This document shows, piece by piece, positions 5,682 to 7,417 of a stretch of 7,417 nt of DNA (its first letter is position 1; each line of letters begins with the position of its first letter). This DNA comes from Acidimicrobiia bacterium. Its GTDB lineage: Bacteria > Actinomycetota > Acidimicrobiia > Spongiisociales > ZC4RG35. A program made the translations under genes and the position numbers. The stretch spans positions 1 to 7,417 of the forward strand of contig JAOUGY010000183.1 of assembly GCA_029865445.1 (NCBI GenBank). Direction: 5' to 3'. The notes under the pieces are model-generated. The model searched no databases. It saw nothing but the letters and a program-made list of their open reading frames with translations, and had not been told where the DNA came from.

Positions 5682-5719
5682 GTAGACAGAACGCATGCAT
5701 AATGTAGACTGAACGCATG
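5682..5719 (+). repeat. Direct repeat over the antitoxin promoter and start codon (probable operator)
   Basis: GTAGACAGAACGCATG (5682-5697) and GTAGACTGAACGCATG (5704-5719) match at 15 of 16 bases, offset by 22 bp, about two helical turns. The first copy occupies the -35 position and the second covers the -10 hexamer and the start codon. Between them lie the palindromes GCATGC and ATGCAT. Ribbon-helix-helix antitoxins generally bind repeated sites in their own promoters, so this is the best operator candidate in the window. Confidence 0.6.
5705..5710 (+). promoter_or_regulatory. Candidate -10 element of the RHH antitoxin/MazF operon
   Basis: TAGACT ends 6 nt before the ATG at 5717, predicting a leaderless transcript. 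The same hexamer precedes murA. It lies inside the second copy of the direct repeat, so a repressor bound there would block RNA polymerase. Confidence 0.5.
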
Positions 5720-5953
5720 GGAACGACAACGATTCGCGTCGACACCGACACGCACGCCCGCCTCCTTGCGCTGAGCCGAGCGACGGGGGCATCTCTCATC
5801 GAAACGGTCCGCGATGCCGCCGAAGCGCTCCAACGCCAACGCTTCGCCCATCAGGTGGTCGCCGAGCTTGCTGATCTCCGAGAGGACCCTGAAGCATGGC
5901 AGGCCTATCTCGCCGAAGCGGATGACACGCTGGTCTCTGATGGCATCGGTTGA
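5717..5953 (+). CDS. Ribbon-helix-helix antitoxin
   Basis: A 78-residue protein. Residues 3-9 (TTTIRVD) form the predicted DNA-contacting beta strand, followed by helix A (THARLLALSRATG) and helix B after the Gly-Ala-Ser turn (SLIETVRDAAEALQRQRF), the layout of MetJ/Arc-type RHH repressors. The C-terminal part (about 45-78, rich in Asp/Glu and Ala, with WQAYLAEADDTL) is the expected toxin-binding tail. It should neutralise the MazF encoded immediately downstream, whose start lies inside this gene (14-bp overlap), and repress its own promoter through the repeat at 5682-5719. The start is supported by the -10 spacing and by the RHH strand beginning right after it. Paired genes and intact features suggest a working module. 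Confidence 0.88.
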   Translation: MGTTTIRVDTDTHARLLALSRATGASLIETVRDAAEALQRQRFAHQVVAELADLREDPEAWQAYLAEADDTLVSDGIG

Positions 5954-6278
5954 TGATCTCTGGCTCGTCGATTTCGGCGAGCCTCATCCCGGTGAGCCGG
6001 CCGCGCACCGCCCGGCATTGATCCTTGGTCCGCCCGACACGTTCGGCCCCGGGTTTCCGTTTGTGATTGTCGTCCCGCTGACGAGGGTTCGGCGTGGCCT
6101 CTCGCTGCATGTCGAGGTTGAGGCCAGCGCCGATACCGGTCTTGACGCCACCAGCTACATCCAGTGCGAGCTGATTCGGTCGATCAACCGCAACCGACTC
6201 GTCCATCGCCTCGGCGGCGCACGGCCAGACGTAGGCCACCAGGTCAGCACCGTCGTCAAGACGCTGCTCAACCACTGA
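5940..6278 (+). CDS. MazF/PemK-family toxin of the RHH-MazF pair
   Basis: A 112-residue protein starting MASVDDLWLVDFGEP. It follows the MazF scheme: N-terminal strand DLWLVDFGEPHPGEPAAHRP (6-25) with Arg24 at the conserved active-site position, VIVVPLTRVRRG with Thr48, then TGLDATSYIQCELIRSINRN and RLVHRLGGA. MazF enzymes cleave RNA at short sequences, and this one should be held inactive by the RHH protein. I chose the ATG at 5940 because it directly precedes the conserved strand; frame-open sequence upstream belongs to the antitoxin gene. The 14-bp overlap implies translational coupling, giving antitoxin first. It differs clearly from the other MazF in the window (distinct N-terminus and core), so the two are not a recent duplication. 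Confidence 0.91.
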   Translation: MASVDDLWLVDFGEPHPGEPAAHRPALILGPPDTFGPGFPFVIVVPLTRVRRGLSLHVEVEASADTGLDATSYIQCELIRSINRNRLVHRLGGARPDVGHQVSTVVKTLLNH

Positions 6279-6656
6279 CCGACTCGCACCAGATCCGGGC
6301 CCAGATCACCGCCACGGTCGGATCGGCGTCTATCGGCGGCGGAACGCAAGATCGGCGAGTTGACGATGGAGAACGAGATCTTGCGGCGGGCAGCCGAAGA
6401 AAGGGGGCTTCAGATCCCGCCGCCGAAGCGGCCTGGCCACTCGCGCAGTGGAGGATCGATGTGGATAAAATCCTGAGCGGCGGCCTGCTGCGCCGAACCT
6501 TCTTCCGGAACCCACGATCCGGCCAGGGAAGGCAAAGGGGACCTCGAGTGCTCAGCAGGAAAGCGGTCAACGATGTCGACTCTTCGGTGCCCTGCTGGGC
6601 GACGGTGAGCGTGGGTCACGAAGTCGCCCCAGGCTGGGCACTCGAAAGCAGCTGAC
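6279..6656. other. 378-bp stretch without an intact gene
   Basis: This gap separates the second MazF gene from the DUF4287 gene. It contains the transposase-like relic described separately and, after 6476, about 180 bp in which I recognise no protein, RNA, or promoter. Long open frames crossing it have no family-like composition. It looks like decayed mobile-element or gene-end sequence. Confidence 0.5.
6336..6476 (+). pseudogene. Transposase-like relic (IS3-type OrfA C-terminal piece)
   Basis: The plus-strand frame ending at TGA 6474-6476 reads AAERKIGELTMENEILRRAA and then EERGLQIPPPKRPG. The coiled-coil segment with MENEILRRAA resembles the C-terminal end of IS3-family OrfA proteins, which carry a leucine-zipper helix with an ENEIL motif. 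There is no helix-turn-helix before it and no OrfB after it, and I find no terminal inverted repeats, so at most a fragment is left. A chance match to a short helix cannot be excluded. Confidence 0.4.
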
Positions 6657-7325
6657 ATGACCAAACAAGAGTCATTCAAGGCCAGGGTCCGGGCTCGCAT
6701 GACCACTACCGGCGAGCGCTATCACGAAGCCCGCCGCATCCTGCTCCAACAAGCCCGACCGACACCGTCGGCTCGGGTATGGGTCGCGGTGCCAGATCTA
6801 TCCGACGAGGCAATCCGCGCCGGTACCGGCAGAGGCTGGGAGGATCGGTGTGATCTTATCGATGGATGCGAAGCGCGGACCGGGGGACACCAGGCCATCG
6901 CCACCTATGTCCGTGACGAGCATGCGATCGATGCTTGGTGGGCTCAGGGAGTCACGGTCGGATATGAGCGCATCACCGGCCTCCGGCTGCCGCACCAGAT
7001 GGCAGATGGCACCTTCACCGCCAACAAGTCCCGCACCGTCACCGTTGACGCCACTGCGTTGTGGCGCGCCCTGCTCGAGAACGAAGAACGGCGTCATCTG
7101 CTACCCGATGTCGAAACCGTGCTCCGGTCCCGTGACACCGCCAAGGCGATACGCCTGGCGATCGGTGGCGGGGTGGTAACGATCACGCTCGAAGAAGTCG
7201 GTAGCGGTCGGGTCAAGGTCGTTGTCGAGCACAAACACCTGCAGTCGATACGTGCGGTCGAGGAGTGGAAGTTCTATTGGAACGACTGGCTCGAAGTGCT
7301 CGACGACGATACCGCGAAGCACTGA
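6657..7325 (+). CDS. DUF4287 and SRPBCC-like domain protein
   Basis: A 222-residue protein with three parts. Residues 6-30 (SFKARVRARMTTTGERYHEA and on) form a basic segment of a type I recall at the N-terminus of other actinobacterial proteins. Residues about 48-118 match DUF4287: LSDEAIRAGTGRGWEDRCDL, then IDAWWAQGVTVGYERITGLR. Residues about 119-216 resemble an SRPBCC (AHSA1-like) ligand-binding fold, with SRTVTVDATALWRALL at its start and VVVEHKHLQSIRAVEEWKFY leading to WNDWLEVL at its end. DUF4287 has no established biochemical role; SRPBCC domains usually bind hydrophobic ligands. The ATG at 6657 has only a weak upstream purine run. The following PPOX-like gene begins 1 nt after the stop, indicating a shared operon. 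Confidence 0.85.
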   Translation: MTKQESFKARVRARMTTTGERYHEARRILLQQARPTPSARVWVAVPDLSDEAIRAGTGRGWEDRCDLIDGCEARTGGHQAIATYVRDEHAIDAWWAQGVTVGYERITGLRLPHQMADGTFTANKSRTVTVDATALWRALLENEERRHLLPDVETVLRSRDTAKAIRLAIGGGVVTITLEEVGSGRVKVVVEHKHLQSIRAVEEWKFYWNDWLEVLDDDTAKH

Positions 7326-7326
7326 C

Positions 7327-7417
7327 ATGGATCGCTTCACGGACACTAGGTACGTGGCTGTCCGAACGTTCCGCCGATCGGGCACTCCGGTGGACACGCC
7401 GGTCTGGCCGATCGTCG
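7327..7417 (+). CDS. PPOX-fold, probably F420-dependent, oxidoreductase (5' end only)
   Basis: The window holds the first 30 codons: MDRFTDTRYVAVRTFRRSGT then PVDTPVWPIV. The pattern of YVAV-TFRR-G-PV-TPVW is the opening of the PPOX-class split-barrel family that in actinobacteria and Chloroflexi mostly uses cofactor F420 to reduce enones or biliverdin-like substrates; FMN-binding relatives share it. The gene continues past the right edge. The start lies 1 nt after the DUF4287 stop, so it is probably translated from the same message. Family confidence is good, cofactor and substrate are inferred. Confidence 0.75.
   Translation, partial: MDRFTDTRYVAVRTFRRSGTPVDTPVWPIV

Noticed and set aside
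6164..6655. Plus-strand open frame of 163 codons over the gap after the second MazF
   Set aside because: It begins inside the MazF gene in another frame, has mixed composition with no motif, and conflicts with the transposase-like frame.
4136..6656. tRNA-Glu as an integration site for the toxin cluster
   Set aside because: The cluster lies on the 5' side of the tRNA, whereas integrases usually use the 3' end. I found no second copy of the tRNA 3' sequence and no integrase gene in the window.
1..7417. CRISPR array, riboswitch, rRNA or replication origin
   Set aside because: No regularly spaced repeats, no recognisable conserved RNA other than the tRNA, and no origin-type motif clusters were seen.

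Overview
The window looks like chromosomal DNA of a high-GC member of the Actinomycetota, possibly an uncultured Acidimicrobiia-like lineage. The support is the strong GC bias, a MurA with the actinobacterial Cys-to-Asp active-site replacement, a start resembling the F420-dependent PPOX family, a DUF4287 protein, and several genes whose -10-like hexamer lies only 6-8 nt before the start codon (leaderless style). The class-level assignment is inference.

Bases 1-3052 are housekeeping. A minus-strand pair encodes MurA (first committed step of peptidoglycan synthesis) and, with a 1-base stop/start overlap, a secreted SpoIID/LytB-type peptidoglycan enzyme that runs off the left edge. Divergently, rpiB (ribose-5-phosphate isomerase B) is read on the plus strand from a short intergenic region with inverted and tandem repeats.

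Bases 3057-4211 hold a minus-strand thiol-oxidation cassette: tRNA-Glu(UUC), then, after only 3 nt, a DsbB-family membrane protein, then (4-bp overlap) a thioredoxin-fold lipoprotein with a DsbA-like CPHC active site. The likely job is making disulfides in exported proteins, with the membrane protein re-oxidising the lipoprotein. The lipoprotein gene and rpiB converge with 4 bp between their stops.

Bases 4226-6656 are accessory: a possible 53-codon ORF; a MazF/PemK toxin (4570-4902) with no intact antitoxin beside it but a possible antitoxin tail overlapping its start; a DUF1801 protein; a complete ribbon-helix-helix antitoxin/MazF pair with a 22-bp-offset direct repeat over its promoter; and a 378-bp gap with a small transposase-like relic.

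Bases 6657-7417 contain a DUF4287 plus SRPBCC-like protein and, 1 nt later, the start of a PPOX-fold, probably F420-dependent, oxidoreductase cut by the right edge. I did not find a clearly new defence or mobile system. The most notable points are the tRNA-dsbB junction, the CPHC lipoprotein/DsbB pair, the two MazF modules flanking DUF1801, the operator-like repeat, and the leaderless promoter pattern.
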